Shown here: one piece after another, positions 39,360-47,190 of the stretch
Numbering within the stretch: the stretch's first letter is position 1
How the letters are laid out: each line of letters begins with the position of its first letter
Source of the DNA: Mycobacterium terramassiliense
Lineage (GTDB): Bacteria; Actinomycetota; Actinomycetes; Mycobacteriales; Mycobacteriaceae
Direction: 5' to 3'
Length of the DNA stretch: 64,000 nucleotides
Assembly: GCF_900157385.1 (NCBI RefSeq)
Contig: NZ_LT717701.1
Coordinates: forward strand, 474,693-538,692
Program-made: the position numbers and the translations under genes
The notes under the pieces: generated by a model
Told to the model about the DNA's origin: nothing
Databases searched by the model: none
Seen by the model: only the letters and a program-made list of their open reading frames with translations

Positions 39360-41132
39360 CTAGAGCCGCAACGCCCCGTCCGCCAGCTCGTCGAACCGGT
39401 CCAGCGCCTCGTCGGAGTCGGCGTCGATGCCGCGCAGCGGGCCCCGATCGGCGAGGTAGCGCTGCGCGTACAGCCGCGCGACGAGCGCCTTGCGCTCCCC
39501 GCCGCGGGTCTCCCGCTCCCACGCGGCCTGCTCGGTGAGCAGCGCACCCGCGTAGACGTCGCCCATGAACTGGGCCAGCGGGAACAGCCGCGCCTCGGCG
39601 ACCTCCCGATCGAGCTTGCCCCACGCGGTGATCGCCGCGTCGAGGTCCTCGACGCGGCGCGCCACCAGGCGGGTGGTCTCGTCGTCGTCGGACACCGAGA
39701 CGGCGTCATGCAGCCTCGCCAGCAGCGCCTCGTGCGCGGCGGCCCGCTCGATGCCGCGCCGCACATCGAGGCACAGGATGTTGTCCGGGCCCTCCCAGAT
39801 GGTGTTGACCTGCGCGTCGCGCAGCAGCCGGGCCACCGGCCACGTCTCGATATAGCCGTTGCCGCCGTGGATTTCGATCGCGTCGGACGCCGCGGTGATC
39901 CCGAGCCGGCACACCTTCAGCTTGGTGACGGGGACCGCGATGCGCTGCCGCACGCCGCGGGGCTGGCGGTGGTTGGCGGCGCCCGTGCCGTCGAAGACCA
40001 GCGCAAGGGCCGCCTCCACGTCGACGATCATCTCGGCGAGCTTGCGCCGCATCAACGGCTTGTCGATGAGCGCCCCGCCGAACGCGTGCCGCTGCCGGGC
40101 GTAGCACAGCGACTCCACCAGGGCGCGGCGGGCGTTGGCGAGCCCGAACTGGGCGATGCCAAGCCGAGCGGCGTTGGTCAGCTCCATCATGCGACCGAGT
40201 CCCTTGCCGTCACCCGGCCCCGCGTCCGCGCCGGGTTCGCCGGACAGCAGGAAGGCCTCGGCGTCGACGAACTCGACCTCGCCGGAGGCGACCGAGCGGG
40301 TGCCGAGCTTGTCCTTGAGCCGGCGCACCCGCACCCCGTTGCGCGACCCGTCGCGCCGGTCGCGCAGCACGAGGAAGTTGGCGACGCCGCGGGACGAGTC
40401 CGGGGCCCCTTCGGGCTTGGCCAGGACGACGAACGCCTCACCCGCGCAGTTGGAGGCGAACCACTTGAACCCGTTGAGCAGCCACGCGTCCCCGGACCGG
40501 GTTGCCGTCGTCTCGAGCGCGCCCAGGTCGGAGCCGCCGGTGCGTTCCGTCAGCAACTGGGCCGTCTCGCCGGCCCACTCGCCGGAGGCGAACTTGGCCA
40601 GCACGTGCTCGGCCACGTCGGGCGGCGCGTACGCGGACACCAGCGACTGCACCATCCCGCCGCCCGTGCCCAGTGCGCAGCCCATCCCGATGTCGGCCTG
40701 GTTGAGCAGATAGTTCGACGCGAACAGCGCCAGGCCCGAGCTCACGGCGGCGCCCCGCGCCGCGTCGCGCAGGGCCTGCTGCGCGTCGAGCACCGCGCGC
40801 TTGGACTGCGTGAACGACGCCGGCATGACGACGCGGCTGACGTCGTGTCCCCACCGGTCGTACCGTTCCAGCCGGGGCGGGTTGCGGTCGGTCTCCTCGG
40901 CCCAGCGCGCCACCGGGCCGCCCATCAGGTCGCCGATGCGGGCCAGATGGGGCTCTAGGACGGCCAATTCGTCGGGTCGCAGGTAATAGGCCATGGTGAA
41001 CTGCAGGGTGGGATCGGTCAGGTACCAGTTGAGACCCACGGCTCCGCGGTAGTTGTCCGTCCGGTAGCGCCGCGACTTTTCTTCCGTGGAGAACGGCAGC
41101 CGGTCCACCGCTTCTGAGGTGTAGTCGCTCAT
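39360..41132 (-). CDS. fadE35: Acyl-CoA dehydrogenase FadE35
   Basis: A 590-residue flavoprotein of the acyl-CoA dehydrogenase family (Mtb FadE35 has 594). The N-terminal extension of about 170 residues matches the AidB/long-ACAD type. FAD- and substrate-binding blocks include MGCALGTGGGMVQSLVSAYAP, LTERTGGSDLGALET and NGFKWFASNCAGEAFVVLAKPEG. The C-terminal helical domain has GNGYIETWPVARLLRDAQVNTIWEGPDNILCLDVRR, where QVNTIWEG is the family signature. It probably oxidises an acyl-CoA beside the mycolate genes; AidB-like proteins can also bind DNA. A leaderless -10 lies just upstream of the ATG. Confidence 0.93.
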   Translation of the reverse strand: MSDYTSEAVDRLPFSTEEKSRRYRTDNYRGAVGLNWYLTDPTLQFTMAYYLRPDELAVLEPHLARIGDLMGGPVARWAEETDRNPPRLERYDRWGHDVSRVVMPASFTQSKRAVLDAQQALRDAARGAAVSSGLALFASNYLLNQADIGMGCALGTGGGMVQSLVSAYAPPDVAEHVLAKFASGEWAGETAQLLTERTGGSDLGALETTATRSGDAWLLNGFKWFASNCAGEAFVVLAKPEGAPDSSRGVANFLVLRDRRDGSRNGVRVRRLKDKLGTRSVASGEVEFVDAEAFLLSGEPGADAGPGDGKGLGRMMELTNAARLGIAQFGLANARRALVESLCYARQRHAFGGALIDKPLMRRKLAEMIVDVEAALALVFDGTGAANHRQPRGVRQRIAVPVTKLKVCRLGITAASDAIEIHGGNGYIETWPVARLLRDAQVNTIWEGPDNILCLDVRRGIERAAAHEALLARLHDAVSVSDDDETTRLVARRVEDLDAAITAWGKLDREVAEARLFPLAQFMGDVYAGALLTEQAAWERETRGGERKALVARLYAQRYLADRGPLRGIDADSDEALDRFDELADGALRL

Positions 41133-41138
41133 GTCGCG

Positions 41139-41144
41139 ACGGTA
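41139..41144 (-). promoter_or_regulatory. fadE35 -10 hexamer, leaderless
   Basis: TACCGT on the minus strand ends 6 nt before the fadE35 ATG. Confidence 0.45.
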
Positions 41145-41185
41145 TTACAGGCGCGACGCCGAGTGAAGGAAGCTGCGGCCAATTC

Positions 41186-41956
41186 TCATGCGGTGGCGCG
41201 CAGCGGCCGCCTCCGATAGACGCCCAAGGCGGCCCCCGCCGCCGCCCGGCGGGCGAGCGCATCGACGTCGGTTATCAGAACGCTCTTGCCCTGCAACGTG
41301 ATCCAGCCACCGGAAGCGAAATCGCGCAGTGCTTTATTGACCGACACGCGGTCGGCCCCGACAAGTTGAGCCATCTCGTCCTGGCTCAGCTCGTGCGTGA
41401 CCCGCAGCCCATCGCGCTCGTGGGTTCCAAAGCGCCGCGCCAACACCAACAGCTGGTGCGCCACGCGGGTGGCCACGTCGCTGGAGATCAGCTCGATGAG
41501 TTGGTCCTCGGTATGTTGTAGCCGCTGGTTCAGCGCCTGCAGCAGTTGCTCGGCGATCACCGGCCGGCGGGCTATCCAGGCGCGCAACGTGGCACGATCC
41601 ACCCACACCGCGCGAACGTCGGTGATCGCCGTCGCGGTGCAGGATCGGGGACCGGGATCGAACACCGCCAGCTCGCCGAAGACGTCCGTCGGCCCCATGA
41701 TCGCCCGGAGATTCTCGCGGCCGCCGGGGCCCCGCAGGCTGATTTTGACCTTGCCCGTGACGATGATGTACACGCGGTCGCCCGGGTCCCCCTGGGAGAA
41801 AAGTGTCTGCCCCGCCGTGAACTCGGCCGTGTGCAGCTGCTTGATCATCGCCGACGCGGTCTCGGGTTCGACGTGGCGCAATATTCCGGCCTCGCCGAGC
41901 AGCTGCCTCAGGATCCGGTCCACCTCGCCTCGGTCGAGGCCGGGTGCAGCGCTCAC
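41186..41956 (-). CDS. Crp/Fnr-family transcription factor, paralogue of mycobacterial Crp
   Basis: A 256-residue regulator clearly related to Mtb Crp (Rv3676). The cyclic-nucleotide-binding domain (about 22-140) keeps GDRVYIIVTGKVKISLRGPG and the phosphate-binding cassette FGELAVFDPGPRSCTATA. The HTH (about 188-215) reads LSQDEMAQLVGADRVSVNKAL. The recognition helix has ADRVSVNK where Mtb Crp, from memory, has ASRETVNK; the Glu that normally contacts DNA is replaced, so its target site should differ. No Fnr-type Cys cluster is present. The GTG at 41956 has GAGGAGG. It is the last gene of a three-gene operon with the FHA and membrane proteins. Confidence 0.88.
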   Translation of the reverse strand: MSAAPGLDRGEVDRILRQLLGEAGILRHVEPETASAMIKQLHTAEFTAGQTLFSQGDPGDRVYIIVTGKVKISLRGPGGRENLRAIMGPTDVFGELAVFDPGPRSCTATAITDVRAVWVDRATLRAWIARRPVIAEQLLQALNQRLQHTEDQLIELISSDVATRVAHQLLVLARRFGTHERDGLRVTHELSQDEMAQLVGADRVSVNKALRDFASGGWITLQGKSVLITDVDALARRAAAGAALGVYRRRPLRATA

Positions 41957-41975
41957 GAAGGCCTCCTCATCGGTG

Positions 41976-42422
41976 TCAACCGGTCGCCGGTCCGATGAGA
42001 AAAACCAGACGGAAGTTGCCGATCTGGATCTCGTCGCCGTTGGCCAGCACCGCCGAATCTACGGCTTCGCGGTTGAGATAGGTGCTGTTCAGGCTGCCGA
42101 GGTCAACGACGCGGAATTGGCCGTTCTCCCTTCGGAATTCGGCGTGCCTGCGGCTGACCGTGATGTCGTCGAGAAAAATGTCGCTGCCCGGATGCCTTCC
42201 CGCCGACATGATGGGCTGCCGCAACGGAAACTGCGACCCGGCATTGGGACCCCGCTTCACGATGAGCATGCCCGAGCCCCTTCCCATTGTCGCCATGTCC
42301 TCGACCGCCGCGTCGGCGACGGCCGCCGACGTGTCGAACTCGTCGCGCAGGTTTGCGCGCAGAGCGGGGCCGATATCGGCGGTGCTTTCTTCGGGCGCTG
42401 GCGTTGACACCGTCGTGGTCAC
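41976..42422 (-). CDS. FHA-domain protein, GarA paralogue
   Basis: A 148-residue protein matching GarA (Rv1827), the phospho-dependent regulator of glutamate and 2-oxoglutarate enzymes. The FHA domain (about 52-145) keeps VKRGPNAGSQFPL, SAGRHPGSDIFLDD, VSRRHAEFRR, DLGSLNSTYLNR and LANGDEIQIGNFRLVFL; key residues are Arg76, Ser90, His93 and Asn112. The N-terminus lacks the ETTSVFR motif that PknB/PknG phosphorylate in GarA, so the self-locking switch is probably missing and regulation must differ. The GTG at 42422 overlaps the membrane-protein stop by 4 nt. Confidence 0.9.
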   Translation of the reverse strand: MTTTVSTPAPEESTADIGPALRANLRDEFDTSAAVADAAVEDMATMGRGSGMLIVKRGPNAGSQFPLRQPIMSAGRHPGSDIFLDDITVSRRHAEFRRENGQFRVVDLGSLNSTYLNREAVDSAVLANGDEIQIGNFRLVFLIGPATG

Positions 42423-42886
42423 GCCGCCCGGGGAAGATCGGGGACCGCGGTCGCCGGGTGCGATGCCGGCCGGCGGGACGCCGGAGCCCACCCGACGTAG
42501 GTCAGATACAGCCCGACGAGGGCGAAGACGATGCAGAGCGAAACCCACCAGCCCTGCGCGCCGATCATGCTGTTGGCCACCGCGACGAAAGCCCTGGGAA
42601 AGGCCACCAGGAGCAGCCCGCGCAGCACGATGAGCCAGCCCAGCGACGAAACGATGATCGCCGGGGCGCCGGTCCAGTACTGGTGAGCGGCGACCATGAT
42701 CAGTCCGAACAGCAGAATGAAGGCGCCGCTGACAAACGCCCACATCGAATTTGCTTCAAACTGCGACAGCAGCGCCTGCATGTCCGAAGCGCGCGCCACC
42801 GCCGTGACGTCGACAATGACGAGGAAAGGACCGAGGGCGCGCGCGAAAAAGCGCGTCCTTGCCTGAGACTCTGCTGAAGCATTCAT
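42419..42886 (-). CDS. Small four-helix membrane protein
   Basis: A 155-residue integral membrane protein. Hydrophobic segments: GPFLVIVDVTAVA, MWAFVSGAFILLFGLIMVAAHQYW, IIVSSLGWLIVLRGLLLVAFPRAF and WWVSLCIVFALVGLYLTYVGW. The C-terminal tail is rich in Ala, Pro and Arg. The ATG at 42886 is preferred over one 15 nt upstream because GGAGGG lies at good distance. It is the first gene of the operon with the GarA-like and Crp-like genes and follows the DosR-like boxes. It resembles short unnamed actinobacterial membrane proteins; no function can be assigned. Confidence 0.75.
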   Translation of the reverse strand: MNASAESQARTRFFARALGPFLVIVDVTAVARASDMQALLSQFEANSMWAFVSGAFILLFGLIMVAAHQYWTGAPAIIVSSLGWLIVLRGLLLVAFPRAFVAVANSMIGAQGWWVSLCIVFALVGLYLTYVGWAPASRRPASHPATAVPDLPRAA

Positions 42887-42928
42887 CGGCGTGCCCTCCA
42901 TCCGGCATCGTTAGTCGACACTTGTATA

Positions 42929-42942
42929 GGACCACTTGACCC
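42929..42942 (-). promoter_or_regulatory. Weak second DosR-like box
   Basis: GGACCACTTGACCC reads GGGTC-AAGT-GGTCC on the minus strand, a degenerate form of GGGAC-N4-GTCCC. Its centre is 26 bp from the strong box, and TATACA lies just downstream toward the membrane-protein gene, a layout seen at tandem-box DosR promoters. Confidence 0.4.
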
Positions 42943-42951
42943 AGGGTGGAG

Positions 42952-42971
42952 ATAGGGACCGAAGTCCCGTT
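42952..42971. promoter_or_regulatory. DosR (DevR)-type dormancy box
   Basis: The core GGGACCGAAGTCCC (42955-42968) is the DosR palindrome GGGAC-N4-GTCCC with both arms perfect. The consensus is TTSGGGACTWWAGTCCCSAA. It lies 66-85 bp upstream of the membrane-protein/GarA-like/Crp-like operon and about 105 bp upstream of the divergent DUF1918 gene, so induction by hypoxia or nitric oxide is likely for one or both. Confidence 0.65.
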
Positions 42972-43075
42972 CGTCCGGGGCGTTCGTCCTCGCGCGCCAA
43001 CGGTGACCTATGGCCCTCCCTCGCCGGCCGCGCTTCGGCGCATGATCGGCATATCAGTCAACGAGGGAGTCGATG

Positions 43076-43270
43076 ATGAAGGCCGACGTAGGTGACTGGC
43101 TCGTGATCAAGGGGACGACGACCGAGCTACCGGATCAGCGTGGGGTGATCACCGAGGTGCGCGGCGCCGACGGCGCGCCGCCATACGTGGTGCGCTGGCT
43201 CGCCAGCGGTCACGTCGCCACGGTGTTTCCGGGATCGGACGCGCTCGTCGTCCCCGCGGCCGCGCAGTGA
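43076..43270 (+). CDS. DUF1918-family small protein
   Basis: A 64-residue SH3-like barrel protein. The pattern VGDWLVIKG, RGVITEVRGADGAPPYVVRWL and SGHVATVFPGSDA matches DUF1918, a family common in actinobacteria and often near stress genes. GAGGGAG gives best spacing to the second of two adjacent ATG codons (43076). It lies across the DosR-like box from the Crp/GarA-like operon and may share that control. The molecular function of the family is unknown. Confidence 0.8.
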   Translation: MKADVGDWLVIKGTTTELPDQRGVITEVRGADGAPPYVVRWLASGHVATVFPGSDALVVPAAAQ

Positions 43271-43286
43271 TCTTCGCCCTGGCGGG

Positions 43287-43793
43287 CTATGCCGGGACGA
43301 GGAATTCGGACGTGTAGTACTCGGCGGGGTTTTGGGAGTTGGGGTTTGCGCGCTCGACAATCACCCAGACACCCGTCGTGCCTTGGCGAACGCTGTCTTG
43401 AACGGTCACCGTTGCGTTGCCGGCCCCGTCGGTGTCCATTCCGGTGAAGGCGGTGCCGGGTGCCCCGGGGCCACATGTCGCCGATGACGGACGAGGTTCC
43501 TCGACGAGGCCGACGTCGTAATGAGTCCCCGGTTCGTTGGGGATCGCCATGTGCACCTGCGCGACGGCCCTCGATCCCGAGACGCTGATCAGCGCCGAAC
43601 CGGTCCCCTCGGGCGGCCGGGGAATCCACGCCGCCTCGTTCACCCTGCTGAAATCGCAGCGCCGCTCGTCACTGTCCAGCACGACGGTGGTGCCTCCTTG
43701 GGCGGCCGCGGCGGCGATTTGGAGGGTCGCCGCCGGGGAGATCACCACGGCGATGGCCGCGGCGGAGGTACCTAAACGTGTCAGCATGTGCAT
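43287..43793 (-). CDS. Secreted protein of unknown function
   Basis: A 168-residue exported protein. The signal peptide is MHMLTRLGTSAAAIAVVISPAATLQIAAAAAQ, with cleavage near residue 32. The mature part is about 136 residues, probably beta-rich, with two Cys (RRCDFSR, SATCGPG) that could form a disulphide. Nothing identifies a known family. AAAGGTGG precedes the start; a second ATG lies 6 nt further in. It is convergent with the DUF1918 gene and separated from embB by about 180 bp of AT-rich DNA with a TGACGAA tandem near 43913. Confidence 0.7.
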   Translation of the reverse strand: MHMLTRLGTSAAAIAVVISPAATLQIAAAAAQGGTTVVLDSDERRCDFSRVNEAAWIPRPPEGTGSALISVSGSRAVAQVHMAIPNEPGTHYDVGLVEEPRPSSATCGPGAPGTAFTGMDTDGAGNATVTVQDSVRQGTTGVWVIVERANPNSQNPAEYYTSEFLVPA

Positions 43794-43974
43794 TGGGCCA
43801 CCTTTTAACGCGTGTGTTAGTTACCCCACAGGGGAATAGGTAATGACCCGCAATTCGAGAAATTAAACATTCGGCGCGCAATTACCCGAACGTTAATTTC
43901 CGCTGTTATTTGACGAATGACGAATTAATCGCCCGAATTCAAACCCCGTCGCAATAGAAGTGTTTCCGCGTTAG

Positions 43975-46900
43975 CTACGGCTTGATGCGAATCTCGCCGG
44001 GTGACCACAATCCGCTGCGGGTCGCGGTGCCCAGATCGAGCTGCGCGGGTTGGGCATCGGCGATCGTCTCGAATTTGCGCAGTGAGCCCCAGTCGCGGCC
44101 CCAGTCGCGGGACAGGTAGGTGGACATCACGTGGGCGCGCAGCAACAGGTCGGTGATGCCCAGCAGGCCGCCGTTGACGCCGTCCTCCCAGGTATCGGTG
44201 TCTTGCTTCTTGGCGTTGTAGTCCGGCGTGATGCGGAACTTCGGGATCTCGGTGACGCCGTTGGCGTGCAGCATCGGCTTCTGGCACGGAAACGCCAGCC
44301 CGACCGCCCAATCCAGCAACACCGGCTGCGACGAGCCGACGTACTCCTGCAGCGAGCGCAGTTCCGGCACCCGCGGCGGGGTCACGGCGATCCAGTCGTC
44401 CGGCGTCAGGGACAGGTCCTCGGCCACCACCCGGACCGCGACGGCGTCCGCGGGCATCTGCGAGCGGGCGAAGCGCAGGTTGCGCCACGCCTTCGGCTGT
44501 TCGCCATTCAGGTCGTAAGGCACCAACCGGCCGGCGGGCAGCACCTCGCCACCGGGACCGGGCCGGCCGTACTCGAGCACGACGGTCTGTCCGCTGGTGT
44601 GCCCGTGCAGCACGCTGTTGCCGGCGATGGTGCCCGCGGCGGTGACCACCAGCAGGGGATGCCCGTCGTCGGGCTTCGGCAACTGGTACCAGGCCGAGGT
44701 GAGCCGGCTCTGCTGCTGGGCGCCGGTGGTGTAGCTGCCGGCCAGCGGGACCTGGTCGGGGTTCAGGCCGTAGGGCAGCGGCACCAGTGATCCGTTGACG
44801 CCCGGCGCCTTGAGCTTGGTGGGTGCGCGCCAGTCGTACGCGTACCAGTCGTAGTCGGTGCCGGGCTGTGGCACCGACGTCTCCTGAACCGCCTCGGCGA
44901 CGGTGTGATCCGGCACGCCGTTGGGGGTGAACCCGACCGGGTTGGCGCCCCCCAACGGGCCCAGCGGACCGTAGTCGCCGGGCAGGGGCGCCATGAATCC
45001 GGCGTTGCTGTCGGGTTCGACGAGCACGTCGTCGGCCAGGGCGCAGCCCCCGGTGAATTCGCGCAGGTTGTCCCAGCCGTTGGAGTAGGTGGGGTACTGA
45101 CGCACGACTCCCGCAACCATCGACGCGACGAACACCAGCGCCATGAAGCCGGCGGCGATCGGTACCGGCGCGGCGGTGACCGCGCGCGCCAGGCGGCCCT
45201 CGCCGTGGGTTCGCGACGCGAAATGCAACCAGAACGCCCAGACCGCCGCGATGGCGAACAGCACGAAAAACACTGTGCTGACGCTGATTCCGGCGAATCG
45301 CGGCATGACGTTGTTGAACGGGACGCCGTAACTGGAGACGTACCACCAGCCGTTGGTGGTGGCGAAGCACAGCGCCAACACGAACAACACCGCCGCCGCG
45401 AACGCCATCCGGTTGCGCGACCAGCGCAGCACCTCATGCGACACCAGCACCGTGGTGAGCGCGGCCATCGCCGCGCCCACCGCGGCGAACAGCCCGAAGT
45501 GGTGCACCCACTTGGTGGGGGTGAACATCAAAAAGAACATGGTGCCGAAGATGACGCCCATCAGCCGCCACGCCGGGCCGCGGGCCACGCCGGGAATTCG
45601 CTTGCGCCGCAACATGATGAACACGGCGGTGAACAGGCACAGGGCGGTGATCAGGAAGCCGAAGCGGCGCGACAGCGAACCGTCGACGGTGGGCAAGATG
45701 AGGTAGTAGTAGCGCAAGTTCTCGGTGTACCAGGCCTGGCTGGGGCCGATAGCGGTGCGAATCCTGGTGGCCTCCAACACCGTTGACAGGGTCTGGTCGG
45801 CGAACACCACCGTGAGGATGACGGTCCCGGCCGCCAGCATGGGGGCCACCAGCGGCCAGGTGCCGACCAGGCGATGCCTGCGCACCAGGATCCGCAGGAT
45901 CGGGCGGCCACCGGCGACCAGGGCGGCCACCGCGATCAGGCCGGTGGGCTGCACCCCCAGCGTGAAGGCCGCGGTGACCACCGCCAGCGCCGCCGGCGTC
46001 AGCCGCGAGGCGCACATAGAGCGCTCGATCAGCACGTAGGTGATCAGCGCGCCCGCCGCGATGATCGGCTCGGGGCGCAGGCCGTTGTTGAACGGCATCC
46101 ACGCGGTGAGCAGCACCATGCCGGCCGCCCAGTTGGCGGCCGTGCTGCCGGTCACCGCCGGGCCCAGCCGCGGCAACACCTCACGCGACAGCAGCAGCCA
46201 GCAGAGCAGCCCGGCGACCAGGTCGGGCAGTCGCATCCACAGGCTGCCGTCGCTGACGTGGGTCATCAGCGCCAGCAGGTTGTAATACCAGCCGAACGGG
46301 TCCTCGGGGCTGCCGAACCAGCGGAAGTAATTGGACATGTAGCCGGCGTGATCGGCGACGCGGGCCATGCCGAGGATGTAGCCGTCGTCGGAGGAATTCG
46401 CGCCGATCAGATGCCACAGCAGGAAGCCGAATATCACGGTGGCGTCGACGAGCGTGAACTTGCGCCAGCGAGTCGGAATCAGCCGGTGCATCCGGCGGCC
46501 GTCCAGCTGGTCGAGGCGCCACAGGGCGACCAGCGCCACGGTGGTGGACACGATCGCCAGCACCATCGCGGCCAGTTTCAGCGTCGTGGGGGTGGTGGAG
46601 AACCGGGTGTCGATGGTCGCCGAAAGGCGCAGGCCGTCCGGCGCCGGGCCCGTCAGGTCCGTGAAGACCCCGACGATCTGCGGGCGCAGGTTGGGATCGG
46701 GGAAACCGCCGCGCTGGAGCTTGCCCGCGGGATCGGTCAATCCGACGAAGGTCGCGAAGGTCCCAGCGCTCGTGGAAGTGATCTCGATGCGCTGACATTG
46801 CGGCGAAAGAGCCTGATCCCGGGGCACGCTGGCGATGACTACGTTGCGGTCGGTGACGTCGACGCGCTGGCTGCTGGCGACGACGAACAACGCGTTGAGC

Positions 46901-47190
46901 GCGGCGTCCTTGCCCTTCTTGGGCGCGGTGCTCAGCACCACCCCGCCGTCGGGCGGCAGCGCGCGCACCACCGAGCACGGCACCGTCGCCGTCACGTCGA
47001 CGGGCGTCAGCGAAATCAACGGCGCCGTAACGCTGTTCAACTGTCCGTTCTGTGGCCAGTTCAGCGTTGCGGTGGTCTGCACGACCGGCAGCAGCGGCGT
47101 GGCGACCGACAGGACGAAACCGATCAGCCCGGCGATCGTCGCGACCCAGCGCGTGACCCGCACGTCGCGACGGGCTTCGATGACGCTCAT
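43975..47190 (-). CDS. embB: Arabinosyltransferase EmbB
   Basis: A membrane GT-C (GT53) arabinofuranosyltransferase that, with EmbA, builds the arabinan of arabinogalactan, and an ethambutol target. The 1071 residues compare with 1098 in Mtb. An N-terminal extracellular domain is followed by about 15 helices and a C-terminal carbohydrate-binding domain. The catalytic and ethambutol-binding loop [19 protein letters not shown] has the DDG Asp pair at 268-269 and Met275, which equals Mtb Met306, in the sensitive form. The proline motif region follows in the loops. The ATG overlaps the embA stop by 4 nt. Confidence 0.97.
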   Translation of the reverse strand: MSVIEARRDVRVTRWVATIAGLIGFVLSVATPLLPVVQTTATLNWPQNGQLNSVTAPLISLTPVDVTATVPCSVVRALPPDGGVVLSTAPKKGKDAALNALFVVASSQRVDVTDRNVVIASVPRDQALSPQCQRIEITSTSAGTFATFVGLTDPAGKLQRGGFPDPNLRPQIVGVFTDLTGPAPDGLRLSATIDTRFSTTPTTLKLAAMVLAIVSTTVALVALWRLDQLDGRRMHRLIPTRWRKFTLVDATVIFGFLLWHLIGANSSDDGYILGMARVADHAGYMSNYFRWFGSPEDPFGWYYNLLALMTHVSDGSLWMRLPDLVAGLLCWLLLSREVLPRLGPAVTGSTAANWAAGMVLLTAWMPFNNGLRPEPIIAAGALITYVLIERSMCASRLTPAALAVVTAAFTLGVQPTGLIAVAALVAGGRPILRILVRRHRLVGTWPLVAPMLAAGTVILTVVFADQTLSTVLEATRIRTAIGPSQAWYTENLRYYYLILPTVDGSLSRRFGFLITALCLFTAVFIMLRRKRIPGVARGPAWRLMGVIFGTMFFLMFTPTKWVHHFGLFAAVGAAMAALTTVLVSHEVLRWSRNRMAFAAAVLFVLALCFATTNGWWYVSSYGVPFNNVMPRFAGISVSTVFFVLFAIAAVWAFWLHFASRTHGEGRLARAVTAAPVPIAAGFMALVFVASMVAGVVRQYPTYSNGWDNLREFTGGCALADDVLVEPDSNAGFMAPLPGDYGPLGPLGGANPVGFTPNGVPDHTVAEAVQETSVPQPGTDYDWYAYDWRAPTKLKAPGVNGSLVPLPYGLNPDQVPLAGSYTTGAQQQSRLTSAWYQLPKPDDGHPLLVVTAAGTIAGNSVLHGHTSGQTVVLEYGRPGPGGEVLPAGRLVPYDLNGEQPKAWRNLRFARSQMPADAVAVRVVAEDLSLTPDDWIAVTPPRVPELRSLQEYVGSSQPVLLDWAVGLAFPCQKPMLHANGVTEIPKFRITPDYNAKKQDTDTWEDGVNGGLLGITDLLLRAHVMSTYLSRDWGRDWGSLRKFETIADAQPAQLDLGTATRSGLWSPGEIRIKP

